Shown here one piece after another: positions 1 to 8,689 of a stretch of DNA of 64,000 nucleotides. The stretch's first letter is position 1. Every line of letters starts with the position of its first letter. Origin of the DNA: DATFVA01 sp963743325. GTDB taxonomy: Bacteria > Bacteroidota > Ignavibacteria > Ignavibacteriales > Ignavibacteriaceae. The notes beneath the pieces were generated by a model, which saw only the letters and a list, made by a program, of their open reading frames with translations, did no database searches and was not told the DNA's origin. Made by a program: the position numbers and the translations under genes. The DNA is taken from positions 1-64,000 of the forward strand of contig CAVUOZ010000013.1 of assembly GCA_963743325.1 (NCBI GenBank), read 5' to 3'.

Positions 1-145
1 CCTCCCTGGTGACGACGTCGGCATATGGCTTGATGCCCTCTGTTCGCGCGGGGGGTTTCTGGTCAGGCGTCCCGGCTTGCGGGGCAGTGCTTGCGCAACC
101 CGCCAGGAGCGGGAGTCCGAGAATAAGAGCGAAAATGTTCTTCAC
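1..145 (-). CDS. N-terminus of a lipoprotein, probably zinc-dependent metalloprotease (DUF5117/DUF5118-like), cut by window edge
   Basis: Reading the minus strand from a GTG at 145-143 gives a lipoprotein signal peptide (KNIFALILGLPLLAGC, lipobox LAGC), then a low-complexity Thr/Pro/Ala linker and IKPYADVVTRE at the window edge. Known of the family: the KPY-x-x-V(I)T start after a lipobox is typical of the large exported zinc metalloproteases with DUF5118/DUF5117 domains; this is a recognition from very little sequence. A GGGAGA ribosome site lies 4-5 nt upstream. The GTG overlaps the stop codon of the uridine kinase gene (GTGA), so the two are probably co-transcribed. The catalytic part lies outside the window. 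Base composition is GC-rich, like the next three genes and unlike the rest of the window. Confidence 0.5.
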   Translation of the reverse strand, partial: MKNIFALILGLPLLAGCASTAPQAGTPDQKPPARTEGIKPYADVVTRE

Positions 146-790
146 GAAGTCTCCCTGTTTGTGGTACCGCTTGCGTGCTCTCGGAGGAGAGTGGTAATCC
201 TGGCCACGACAATGTCGATTGCCACGATGTTTTCGGCACCCGCGCGGGATGATCACGTCGGCCCAGCGCTTGCTCGGTTCGACGAATTCCAGATGCATCG
301 GTTTTACGGTGTTCATATACTGTTGCATCACGGACTCGATCGACCGGCCCCGCTCAAGGATGTCGCGGCGGATCCGCCGGACCAGCCGTTCATCGGCGTC
401 GGTATCCACGAAGATCCGGATGTCCATCAGGCTCGCGCAGACGCTTGTCGACGAAGATGAGGATGCCGTCGATGATGATGATCTCCTTCGGGTCGATCCG
501 GAAGTGCGAGTTGGGGAGCCGCCGGTGCGTCGTGAAGTTGTACATCGGCTCTTCCCCGGCCCGACCGGCGCGAAGTTCTTCCAGATGACGGATGAGGAGA
601 GCGGTTTCCAGGGAGTTGGGATGGTCGAAGTTGACGGTCGGCGAATCCCCCATAATGGCTCAGGTCCATGTAGTACGAGTCGTGCTGGAGCACAACCACT
701 CGGTCGGGTCAAGGTGGTCGAGGATCGTATTGGTGACCGTAGTCTTGCCGGACCCGTACCTCCGGCGATGCCAATGACGAGATGTATCAT
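142..790 (-). pseudogene. udk: Uridine kinase, frameshifted
   Basis: Uridine kinase phosphorylates uridine/cytidine to UMP/CMP in pyrimidine salvage. The pieces collinear with the family are: start MIHLVIGIAGGTG at 790; SGKTTVTNTILDHLDP (Walker A); VVLQHDSYYMDLSHY; NFDHPNSLETALLIRHLEEL; IIIIDGILIFVDKRLRE; DERLVRRIRRDILERGRSIE; and a C-terminus ending REHASGTTNRETS at 142. They lie in different frames, so at least four single-base indels are needed: near 748-757 inside the Walker A loop, near 650-656, near 430 and near 240-250. The total length (~215 codons) is normal. This looks like sequencing/assembly indels or a young pseudogene rather than old decay, since every conserved block survives. 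The stop overlaps the next start by 4 nt. Confidence 0.8.
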
Positions 791-957
791 ATGGGCGAGT
801 GGGTGCTGAGGTGATAAAGATACGCGCAGAACGGCGGATATCAAGGCGAACGGAACGGAGTGCCCGCCGTGGGTGTTTTATTCGATGGGAGGTCCCATTC
901 GAACCGGCGATTTCGTATCTTGAATGGGGTTTTCCATCAACAGGACTGCGAGAGACA

Positions 958-1819
958 ATGAACATGACGAAGACGGTTTTGCTGATGGGCCTCCTGACGG
1001 TTCTGCTGGTATTCGTCGGACAGGGCTGGGTGGACGGAACGGGGGATGATCATGGCATTCCTCATCGCCGTCGTCATGAACGTCGGCACCTACTGGTTCA
1101 GCGACAAGATCGTTCTCGGGATGTACAGCGCGCGGGAAGTGACCAGGGCCGACGCTCCTGAGCTCTTCGGGTCGTGCAGGACCTCGCCGACGGGCGGGGC
1201 TTCCGATGCCGCGCGTCTACATGATCCCATCGCGCAGCCGAATGCGTTCGCGACAGGCCGGGATCCGCACCACGCCGCAGTCGCCGTCACCGACGGGATC
1301 ATGCGGATGCTCTCCCCCGACGAACTGCGGGGCGTGCTCGGACACGAGCTTGCGCACGTCAGACAGCGGAATCTTCATCGGGACCATGGCCGCGACCTTC
1401 GCCGGCGCTATCAGCATGCTCGCCAGCATGGCGCAGTGGGCGATGATCTTTGGAGGGGGGCGGTCGAACGATCGGGAGGGTGGCGGAGGCCCATCGGCGG
1501 ACTCGTGATGATCCTCGTGGCGCCGATCGCGGCGATGCTCATCCAGATGGCCATCTCCCGCTCGCGGGAGTTCCAGGCCGACGAAGGAGGCGCGCGGATC
1601 GCCGGGAATCCACTCTCACTCGCCAACGCCCTCAGGAAGCTTCAACTGAAGGCCGAACAGATCCCGATGGACGCTAACCCCGCTACAGCGCACATGTTTA
1701 TCGTGAGCCCGCGAAGCGGCAAGGGGCTGGCATCCCTCTTCAGCACACACCCGCCGATGGAAGAGCGGATTGCCCGGCTGGAGGCGATGGTGTACGGCTC
1801 AGCTGCGCTTCAGCAGTAG
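958..1819 (+). pseudogene. htpX: HtpX-type membrane metalloprotease (M48), frameshifted
   Basis: HtpX is an inner-membrane zinc protease in quality control of membrane proteins. The start MNMTKTVLLMGLLTVLL at 958 gives the first membrane helix. Further blocks are FLIAVVMNVGTYWFSDKIVLGMY, PRVYMIPS, PNAFATGR, AVAVTDGIMRML, the zinc motif HELAH (HExxH) near 1342-1356, GAISMLASMAQWAMIFGGG, IGGLVMILVAPIAAMLIQMAISRSREFQAD (with the downstream Glu ligand) and a tail ending FSTHPPMEERIARLEAM. The blocks sit in three frames with shifts near 1040, 1195, 1240, 1365 and 1460-1490. All family landmarks and a full length (~287 codons) are present, so sequencing indels are as likely as true inactivation. 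It is GC-rich and 9 nt upstream of terC. Confidence 0.85.
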
Positions 1820-1828
1820 GGGGAGTCA

Positions 1829-2832
1829 ATGGAGCTCCTCTTCCCCTTCGGTGAGTACTGGTGGCTCTACGCTCTTTTCACCGGATTTATACTTGTTCTC
1901 CTCGCGCTTGACCTCGGCGTGCTTCACCGGAAGGAGCACATCGTTTCTGTGCGCGAGGCGACCGTGTGGAGCGCGGCGTGGGTTGCCATGGCCCTCCTCT
2001 TCAACTGGGGGCTGTATATATATGCCGGCCAGGAATTCCCACAAGACCAGCGCCTGCTTGCAATCCCCGGATTTTGATCCCCAGGCCGCAGCGCGACAGG
2101 TCGGCCTGGAGTTTCTGACGGGCTATGTCGTGGAGAAGGCCCTCTCCGTCGACAATATCTTCGTTTTTGTGGTCATCTTCGGGTTTTTCGGTATTCCTCC
2201 CATCCACCAGCATCGAGTCCTCTTCTTCGGAATCATCGGTGCTCTCCTCTTCCGCGCGCTCTTCATCGCCCTCGGTGCGCTCCTGATGGAGTACCGGATT
2301 GTAGTCCTGCTGTTCGGGGCCCTCCTACTCCTCACCGGGATCAGGATGTTCTTTGCTCCCGAGAAGAAGATGCGTCCGGAAGGAAATCCCCTGCTTCGCC
2401 TGTTCCGGCGATTCGTACCTGTAGCACCAACTCTTGAAGGGAAACGATTCTTTGTCCGGATCAATGGAACCGTGCACGCCACCCCGCTCTTCTGTCGCTC
2501 TGTTGATACTGGAGCTCACCATATTGTGTTCGCGGTCGATTCAGTCCCGCGATCTTCGCGTTGACACGCGAACCGCTCATTGTCTTCACATCAAACATCT
2601 TTGCAATCCTCGGACTGCGTTCCTCTATTTCATGCTTGCGGGGGCGGTGGAGAAGTTTACCCTGTTGAAGTACGGGCTGGCGGCTGTGCTGGTCTTCGTC
2701 GGGATGAAGATGGTGTGGTTGAATGAATTGTACGGAGGAAAGTTCCCGATCGGACTTTCGCTTGGAATTATCGGCGGATTGATCGCGGCCTCAATCCTGG
2801 CATCGTGGTTTGCCTGCGGCCAGGAAGGATGA
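1829..2832 (+). pseudogene. TerC family integral membrane protein (Alx/TerC), frameshifted
   Basis: TerC/Alx proteins are polytopic inner-membrane proteins linked to metal (Mn) homeostasis and tellurite resistance. The ATG at 1829 follows a GGGGGAG site. Helices and motifs seen: YWWLYALFTGFILVLLALDL, WSAAWVAMALLFNWGLYIY, the conserved TGYVVEKALSVDNIFVFVVIF, HRVLFFGIIGALLFRALFI, LLFGALLLLTGIRMF, IVFAVDSVP, FAILGLRSLYFMLAGAVEKF and a final helix IGLSLGIIGGLIAASILASW. Frame changes are needed near 2072 and several times in 2480-2570. Family length (~330 aa) is complete. The gene stops 11 bp before the converging end of rplY, close to where base composition changes. Confidence 0.85.
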
Positions 2833-2843
2833 CTCTCCCGGCG

Positions 2844-3401
2844 TTATTTCACCCCCAGGCGTCTCCGCCAGGTTGTCAGGGCTTTCCTGACTTCACGGTC
2901 AAGAAATGTCACATTTTCAAGAATAATATCTTTGACATGGACTGAATCCCCGATTTTAAGTTCTGTAATGTCAATATCAATACGCTGAGGAATATCCCTC
3001 GGAAGACATTCAATCTCTAGTTTATGAATCAGGTGCTGGACAATACCGCCTTCTTTTATACCAACGGCTGTTCCATGAAGTTGGACAGGAACTTCCAGCT
3101 GGAAGGTTTCGCCTGAGGTTAACCCAATAAGGTCAAAATGTACAACTCTGTCGGTGACAGGATCAAACTGAATATCCTTGATTACGCAATCAAACTCTTT
3201 ACCGGCAATCTGAAGTGATACAAGATGAGTTTCAGATGTATAAACCAGCGGATTTATTGACTTCTCAGGGACTGCAAGATGAATGGGAGAATCATGCTTA
3301 GAATAATAAACTCCGGGTACTTTACCATTATTTCTTACAAGTTTACTCGCGTGTTTGCTTCCTGTTTCTCTGATTTCTGCTTCTAATATCGATTTTTCCA
3401 T
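2844..3401 (-). CDS. rplY: 50S ribosomal protein L25/CTC family, with an abnormal C-terminus
   Basis: L25/CTC binds 5S rRNA in the large ribosomal subunit. Residues 1-90 are the L25 domain (GKVPGVYY, IKDIQFDPVTDRVVHFDL) and ~100-166 the TL5/CTC C-terminal beta domain (HGTAVGIKEGGIV, LEIECLPRDIPQ, ELKIGDSVHVKDI). After residue ~166 the sequence becomes REVRKALTTWRRRLGVK and stops at 185, whereas CTC-type proteins normally continue about 30-40 residues with a Val/Pro/Glu-rich acidic tail. The terminal ~19 codons are GC-rich, so they probably belong to the foreign or misjoined sequence. It lies 22 nt downstream of prs, the usual prs-rplY pair; the expected next gene, pth, is absent. Confidence 0.85.
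   Translation of the reverse strand: MEKSILEAEIRETGSKHASKLVRNNGKVPGVYYSKHDSPIHLAVPEKSINPLVYTSETHLVSLQIAGKEFDCVIKDIQFDPVTDRVVHFDLIGLTSGETFQLEVPVQLHGTAVGIKEGGIVQHLIHKLEIECLPRDIPQRIDIDITELKIGDSVHVKDIILENVTFLDREVRKALTTWRRRLGVK
2880..2910. other. Probable junction between GC-rich and AT-rich sequence (chimera suspected)
   Basis: Left of about 2890-2906 the sequence is GC-rich and codons end in G/C; right of it the sequence is AT-rich to the end of the window. The switch lies inside the 3' part of rplY, where the protein stops matching the L25 family. The exact base cannot be placed by eye. Confidence 0.5.
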
Positions 3402-3423
3402 TTATAAACTCCAGAACTTAATT

Positions 3424-4365
3424 TTAACTTTTATCTACATCGAAAAGTGAACTAATTGATTCATTATTAAATGTTCTTCTTATTGCCTCGGAAAAAATTT
3501 CAGATGCAGTCAGAACTTCTATTTTATCCGATTTGCCCATAAAAGGAATAGTATCCGAGACAAATAATTTAGTAAGGCAGGATGCTTCTATTCTTTCAAC
3601 AGCTTTTCCGGATAATAAGGGATGGGTAATTGCTCCGTAAATTTTCCTTGCACCTTTCTGCTTTAAAGCCTCCACAGCACCGACAAAAGTACCTGCAGTA
3701 TCGATCAGGTCATCAACAATAAGAACATCTTTATCTTCAACAGAACCAATAATATTAACAACCTCAGCCTGATTCTGAATAGGTCTTCTTTTATCAATCA
3801 CAACCAGATTTGCCTGAAGACGTTTAGCATAAGATCTCGCCACTTTAATCCCTCCGACATCCGGAGAAACTACGACAAGATTTGACTTTATTTCTTCGAA
3901 CTTATTTATAAAAATAGTTGATCCGTATAAATGATCAAAAGGGATATCAAAAAATCCCTGTATCTGCGGGGCATGCAGATCCATGGTCATAATACGATCG
4001 GCTCCGGCTACTGTAATCAGGTTTCCTACAAGTTTTGCAGTAATAGAAACCCTTGGCTGATCTTTTCTGTCCTGCCTGGCATAGCCAAAATAAGGAATAA
4101 CAGCCGTTATACGTTTTGCAGATGCTCTTTTGGCAGCATCTATCATAATAAGAAGTTCAAGCAGATTTTCAGCCGGAGGACTAGTGGATTGAATTAAAAA
4201 TATATCACTTCCACGAATATTCTCACCATATTTTGCCCATATTTCTCCATCGCTAAATCTTTTTAACTCCAACGCACCGAGGGGCTTATCAAGTTTTTGG
4301 GCAATGCTTTCACTTAAAGGTCTGTTTGAACTACCCGAAAAAATTTTATAATCACTTGCGATCAT
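3424..4365 (-). CDS. prs: Ribose-phosphate pyrophosphokinase (PRPP synthetase)
   Basis: Makes PRPP from ribose-5-phosphate and ATP, the entry point to purine, pyrimidine, His and Trp synthesis. Visible motifs: start MIASDYKIFSGSSNRPLSESIA, SDGEIWAKYGENIRGSDIFLIQST, PYFGYARQDRK (ATP loop), TMDLHAPQIQGFFDIPFDHL, the long PRPP-binding loop VLIVDDLIDTAGTF, and a C-terminus with VSDTIPF. I use the ATG at 4365, giving 313 residues, the normal length; an upstream in-frame ATG at 4425 would add a 20-residue extension not seen in the family. It is upstream of and probably co-transcribed with rplY. Confidence 0.95.
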   Translation of the reverse strand: MIASDYKIFSGSSNRPLSESIAQKLDKPLGALELKRFSDGEIWAKYGENIRGSDIFLIQSTSPPAENLLELLIMIDAAKRASAKRITAVIPYFGYARQDRKDQPRVSITAKLVGNLITVAGADRIMTMDLHAPQIQGFFDIPFDHLYGSTIFINKFEEIKSNLVVVSPDVGGIKVARSYAKRLQANLVVIDKRRPIQNQAEVVNIIGSVEDKDVLIVDDLIDTAGTFVGAVEALKQKGARKIYGAITHPLLSGKAVERIEASCLTKLFVSDTIPFMGKSDKIEVLTASEIFSEAIRRTFNNESISSLFDVDKS

Positions 4366-4473
4366 AACTGGATTTTCTATTAAAATACAGACAATAAATA
4401 TAACTAAAACCCCTTGGCATGTCAATAAAATGATTTGTTGAAAAATGAGGTTTTCTTATTAAATAATGCTTTT

Positions 4474-5136
4474 TTAATCTTTTTTCTTCTTGAATAAGAA
4501 TATTATTACAATAAGCAGTACAATACCGGATAAAATATAAATCCAGTACGGAGTTTCTTTTAATTTATACGGTTTAAAAGTCACAGAAATTGTTTTCCCG
4601 CTTCCTATTTCGGAGAGGTTGTATTCCCAGATTAAAATTCTTCCATCATTCCTGGTGGCATTATGTGTAATTATATCACCCCCAAATGTGTATTTATAAG
4701 TTACTTTAAAATCACTGCCATCAAATCCAAACCCGGTAGCGATCGGTGGAATAAATTGTGTAAATACTTTTTGCCCTGCCGCCCCGTCCTCCAGGGAAAA
4801 GTGTGCATCTGAAAATGCTTTCGTAGAGTTAAGAGAATCTATATGATTAAAAGTCATTTCAACCCTGGCGTGAGTTGTGCTGTCAGTTGAGTCTGTGTAA
4901 ACCTCCACATCAGTTATTTTATTATATTTAGAAGAAAACTGATTTCTGATAGAATCGGCGTTAAATAATCCTATTTTATCAAGTATCTGAAGGTTTTCAT
5001 TATCTGGCATTTTCATCCAGTAAGTTATTCTCATCTTTCCGGAACCATCTGCATAAAGATTAATATCCTGGATATAGTTGAGGCAGCCCTGAAAGGCTAA
5101 AAGAATAGGGATGATTATCAGAAGAAATATTTTCAT
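4474..5136 (-). CDS. Predicted lipoprotein with C-terminal membrane anchor (LppM-like)
   Basis: The product (220 aa) begins with a lipoprotein signal MKIFLLIIIPILLAFQGC (Cys18). Residues ~20-190 are a beta-rich domain starting LYADGSGKMRITYWMKMP, reminiscent of the LppM/DUF3153 fold (inference from pattern only). A transmembrane helix at ~195-215 (WIYILSGIVLLIVIIFLF) is followed by a Lys-rich end, so it would be tethered at both ends. Function is unknown. It lies 108 nt upstream of prs on the same strand and diverges from the FmdB-like gene across a 115-bp gap. Confidence 0.6.
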   Translation of the reverse strand: MKIFLLIIIPILLAFQGCLNYIQDINLYADGSGKMRITYWMKMPDNENLQILDKIGLFNADSIRNQFSSKYNKITDVEVYTDSTDSTTHARVEMTFNHIDSLNSTKAFSDAHFSLEDGAAGQKVFTQFIPPIATGFGFDGSDFKVTYKYTFGGDIITHNATRNDGRILIWEYNLSEIGSGKTISVTFKPYKLKETPYWIYILSGIVLLIVIIFLFKKKKD

Positions 5137-5251
5137 TATTGCCGGAATAAAAGTACTACATCAAAAAACAAAATAAGTAATAAATAAATTATAGAAAAAT
5201 TTTAATATTTTCATTAAGTTTTCACGATTAATTTATCAGGAGATAAAATTA

Positions 5252-5485
5252 ATGCCCACGTATGAATATAAGTGTACCCAGTGTGGTTATGCCTTTGAAC
5301 TGTTTCAAACTATGAGTGCTGATCCCGTTAAAATCTGTCCGAAGTGCAAGGGACCTGTTAAAAGATTAATCGGGCCCGGTTCAGGGCCTATTTTCAAAGG
5401 GACAGGATTTTATCAAACAGATTACAAAAATAACGAACCCGCTAAAAGTAAAACTGCAGATAGTAAGCCCTCTGAGAAAAAATAA
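5252..5485 (+). CDS. FmdB family zinc-ribbon protein
   Basis: A 77-residue protein with the FmdB/CxxC regulatory fold: MPTYEYKCTQCGYAFE at the start, a second pair in KICPKCKG, and the family's GTGFYQTDYK near residue 50. The four cysteines (CTQC, CPKC) should bind one zinc. The tail is Lys/Ser-rich and probably disordered. A clear AGGAGA ribosome site precedes the ATG. Members are widespread and their role is largely undefined (described as putative regulators). It converges on the large peptidase-barrel gene with a 37-bp gap. Confidence 0.85.
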   Translation: MPTYEYKCTQCGYAFELFQTMSADPVKICPKCKGPVKRLIGPGSGPIFKGTGFYQTDYKNNEPAKSKTADSKPSEKK

Positions 5486-5522
5486 CGTCTTAATATTATA
5501 ATCCCATTCGGCCGGTTTATTA

Positions 5523-8500
5523 TTAAAAATCGGCTCCCAGGGAAATATAGAATTTAGGTTGTCCGAATCGTTCAACATAGTAAGGCCAGGCCACATCGAA
5601 CCTGAGAAGGAAATAAAGGAAGTACAATCTGGCGCCCACACCTGTTCCCATCAACAAATCCCTGCTCACGATATTATTATATGAATCCTTTCTAAAGAAT
5701 CTTAGGTCTTCATTATTATTCCAGGCTGCGCCTATATCTGCGAAGGCAACCCCGAGGATATTACTGAATAAAATCGGCAATGGTCCTGTAACAAGGTACC
5801 TGATTAATGGAAATCTGAATTCAAGATTCATCAATCCGTATCTTGTACCGATTCTTTGAGCATAATCAAATCCCCGCAGAGGCAGTCCTGCTGTGAGGAA
5901 TGCAAAATCAGCAGCTGAATTTATTGGTATTTCTGTTGTCGCAAAACTACGATTTATCCAGTTATCTATACCCCCGATAAAAAACCTTTGAGGATTTCTG
6001 CCGCCGGAATAACCCCCTGACAACCGAAATACAAATGAATAATAATCTCCCATCTTAAAATATGTTCTGTAGTCCCCCAATACCGAGTAGAAACTTTGAT
6101 TAACATCAAAGAATCCCGGATACCCAAACACATCAAACCTATATCTCGTTCCATCAATAGGGGAAGTATACCCCCATAGCACATTATCGTGAACGAAACT
6201 TACAGTTGGAATCAGGTAAGAAACTTTTTCAGTCGGTTCCCCAGGGTTATCCAGATTTTCACTTGAAACATTGAGATAACTTAATCCACTTTCAACTCTA
6301 TAAAATTTATTTAAAGGATAACTCATTGAAGCAACAGCCCCAAAATTTCTGAACCTGAAAAGATTAGTTCCTAAACCACGTGAAAGAAAAAGGAATCTAG
6401 CGGTATGAAATCCTTCCAGACCATAGTTCATTCTTTTTGCAAGGTACTGATATGCTAATCCATAATCGCTGTTTTTAAGATCTATTTGTAAACTGGTAAT
6501 ACCGATCAGCCTGTGATTTCCCATTACATCGCTGAATGATAAAACAGTTGTGCCGAGTAAACCGTATAATGAGCTGTAGCCGGCATTAGCGTAAACTATA
6601 TCAGGAGAGAAAGTAATTTTGTACCTGTTAACCTTAAAATTTCCATGTGAATCGAGATTATCGCTTAAATTAAATTTCTGATTAACGGAATCCGTTGAAT
6701 CGACATTAAGAGATGAATTTCCAAACACATAGTTATTAAAATCAATCTTTACCGAGTCGCCATAAACATTTGTTGTATCAGAATATTTCCCGGTATAAAA
6801 TGAAAGTTTTTCTGAATTATCTTTTTCTCTCTGTACATTTTCAAATATAAGAGTGTCACCATTTGCTTCTTTATTAAGAGCTTTTAATCCTGCCACATAA
6901 TTTGTCGGGGGAAGTTCTTTTTCATCAATGGTTATATCAAAGGGATTATTTAAAAGGAAGATGTTGAAACCCGCTTCGTACAGGGACGAAAATGCCAGTT
7001 TTTTCCCATCCTTCGATAATGATAACTGGTACAAACCATCAAGCGAATTAGTGATAGGGACAGCTTTCTCATCTTTCGTAATATCAAGTTTGTAAATATT
7101 ATTTATTCCATTCTGATCGGAGATAAATAATATATTATTTCCTCCGGGATCAACTACCGGAAAAGATTCATTATCTTCAGGCGTATTTGTCACCCTGGAA
7201 ATTTGTTTGCTCTCAACGTCTATATCATAAATGTCATTCTGACCATAATTATAATTGTATATCTTGAATGATTTCGGAAGTTTCCCTGGATCTAAATTAT
7301 TTTCACGATCTGATACAAAGAATAATTTCTTACTGTCCTGTGCCCAGGCAGGATCTTTATCGGAAAAAATATCGTTTGTAAGATTTTCCAGTTTACCGGT
7401 ATTCAAATTATAAACATAAATATCAGATTGTTTTGCAGTATGGCCAACGAAGGCAAGTTTATTTCCGTCAGGAGACCAGTTAACACTCTGAATCCCATCA
7501 AGCCGCACAGGGAGAGCCTGTTTATCTTCGCTTTCAACATCAATCAGATAAATAACATCATAGCCGCCGCTCTTAACAGAAAGAGCAATCTTTTCGCCGT
7601 CCGGCGACCAGGTTAAACTCGGAGTGATGATATTAAGTTCTTCAAAGTCAGGAGTCCGGTTTCCTGACACAAGTTTCTTAATAATGTTACCATCGATAGC
7701 ATCCATCAGGTAAAGATCAAAGTAGTAATTCCTGTCGGTTATAAAAGCAATTTTATCTCCCTGAGGAGAAAGAGCAGGACTCGTGTTATAAAAACCGCCA
7801 TCTTTACGGTTGTCAGTTAATCGTTTGGCAAACTCATCGGGATCTTTCCTGATTGCAATATCGGGCCAGTAGGTTTTTTTAATATCTTTTTTCCATCTTT
7901 CATTCAGTTCTTCGAGTGTCAAACCTATAGAAGATCTTATGCCTTCTTCAACACTTCCGGAACCTTTAACCTTGTTTATCAGTTCTCCGATCTTCTCTTT
8001 ACCATATTTCTTTGCAATGTAATAGAATACCGCCTGACCCCCTCTGTACGCAAAATAACCGCCTAGATTCTGTATATCAGGGAGATACTCACTGATTGCC
8101 GCATCACGAATGAACATATCCGTATTTATGTCCCAGCCCAGCGATTGGTATTCAGCCATGCCCTCATTAAACCAGCCGGGCAGACTAACCGTAATATTAT
8201 TAGAAATAATATTCTGGATTGAACCGCCGTAAAACATATCATTTATAACAGCATGGGTAAGTTCATGGTGAATAAGGTGCCTGAATTCCTTATAAGAACC
8301 CATGAACTGGATCACAACTCTGTTCTTAAAAAGCTCGGTAAAACCTTCAATACCCTCGCTGAGGTATTGGTCGGTAATATTAGTTTCCTGGAAATCGTTT
8401 TGGGAATTATATACTATAATCGAAATTCTGTTATTTATCCGGTAGTCAAAACTTTTTTGTATCGAAGCCAGGGAAGTTTCGGCTTCTTTAGATGTGAACT

Positions 8501-8666
8501 CTGCCAGATTATCGCCGTTTTCAGTAAAGTAAATATCAAAATGATCAGTCTGAATGTAATACCAGGTAAAGTCTTTGTACTGGACCTTGTTCTTTCCGAA
8601 CTGGCCAAAAACCAATGAAGGGAGCAAAAGCAGCAGGCTGAAAATTAATTTTGTTTTGGATAACAT
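5523..8666 (-). CDS. Exported peptidase-MA-like domain + TolB-type propeller + outer-membrane beta-barrel
   Basis: A 1047-residue protein with signal peptide MLSKTKLIFSLLLLLPSLVFG. Residues ~30-260 form a gluzincin-like peptidase domain with HELTH at 134-138 and NEGMAEYQS downstream, supplying the second zinc Glu. Residues ~275-620 carry about six PD40/TolB-type strands (FYNTSPALSPQGDKIAFITD, SLTWSPDGEKIALS, SVNWSPDGNKLAFVG). Residues ~680-1047 resemble a surface-antigen/Omp85-like barrel (NYGLEGFHTARF, GTRYRFDVFGYPG, RGFDYAQRIGTRYGLMNLEFRFPL), ending in Phe like an outer-membrane beta-signal. It is probably anchored in the outer membrane with a periplasmic enzyme. The catalytic residues look intact; the substrate is unknown. 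It lies 23 bp after rnr in transcription order. Confidence 0.75.
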   Translation of the reverse strand: MLSKTKLIFSLLLLLPSLVFGQFGKNKVQYKDFTWYYIQTDHFDIYFTENGDNLAEFTSKEAETSLASIQKSFDYRINNRISIIVYNSQNDFQETNITDQYLSEGIEGFTELFKNRVVIQFMGSYKEFRHLIHHELTHAVINDMFYGGSIQNIISNNITVSLPGWFNEGMAEYQSLGWDINTDMFIRDAAISEYLPDIQNLGGYFAYRGGQAVFYYIAKKYGKEKIGELINKVKGSGSVEEGIRSSIGLTLEELNERWKKDIKKTYWPDIAIRKDPDEFAKRLTDNRKDGGFYNTSPALSPQGDKIAFITDRNYYFDLYLMDAIDGNIIKKLVSGNRTPDFEELNIITPSLTWSPDGEKIALSVKSGGYDVIYLIDVESEDKQALPVRLDGIQSVNWSPDGNKLAFVGHTAKQSDIYVYNLNTGKLENLTNDIFSDKDPAWAQDSKKLFFVSDRENNLDPGKLPKSFKIYNYNYGQNDIYDIDVESKQISRVTNTPEDNESFPVVDPGGNNILFISDQNGINNIYKLDITKDEKAVPITNSLDGLYQLSLSKDGKKLAFSSLYEAGFNIFLLNNPFDITIDEKELPPTNYVAGLKALNKEANGDTLIFENVQREKDNSEKLSFYTGKYSDTTNVYGDSVKIDFNNYVFGNSSLNVDSTDSVNQKFNLSDNLDSHGNFKVNRYKITFSPDIVYANAGYSSLYGLLGTTVLSFSDVMGNHRLIGITSLQIDLKNSDYGLAYQYLAKRMNYGLEGFHTARFLFLSRGLGTNLFRFRNFGAVASMSYPLNKFYRVESGLSYLNVSSENLDNPGEPTEKVSYLIPTVSFVHDNVLWGYTSPIDGTRYRFDVFGYPGFFDVNQSFYSVLGDYRTYFKMGDYYSFVFRLSGGYSGGRNPQRFFIGGIDNWINRSFATTEIPINSAADFAFLTAGLPLRGFDYAQRIGTRYGLMNLEFRFPLIRYLVTGPLPILFSNILGVAFADIGAAWNNNEDLRFFRKDSYNNIVSRDLLMGTGVGARLYFLYFLLRFDVAWPYYVERFGQPKFYISLGADF

Positions 8667-8689
8667 CGAGTTTTAGCTTTATGGTTTCA

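Noticed and set aside
4365..4425. Upstream ATG extending prs by 20 residues
   Set aside because: The extension is hydrophobic and absent from the family; the ATG at 4365 gives the normal length.
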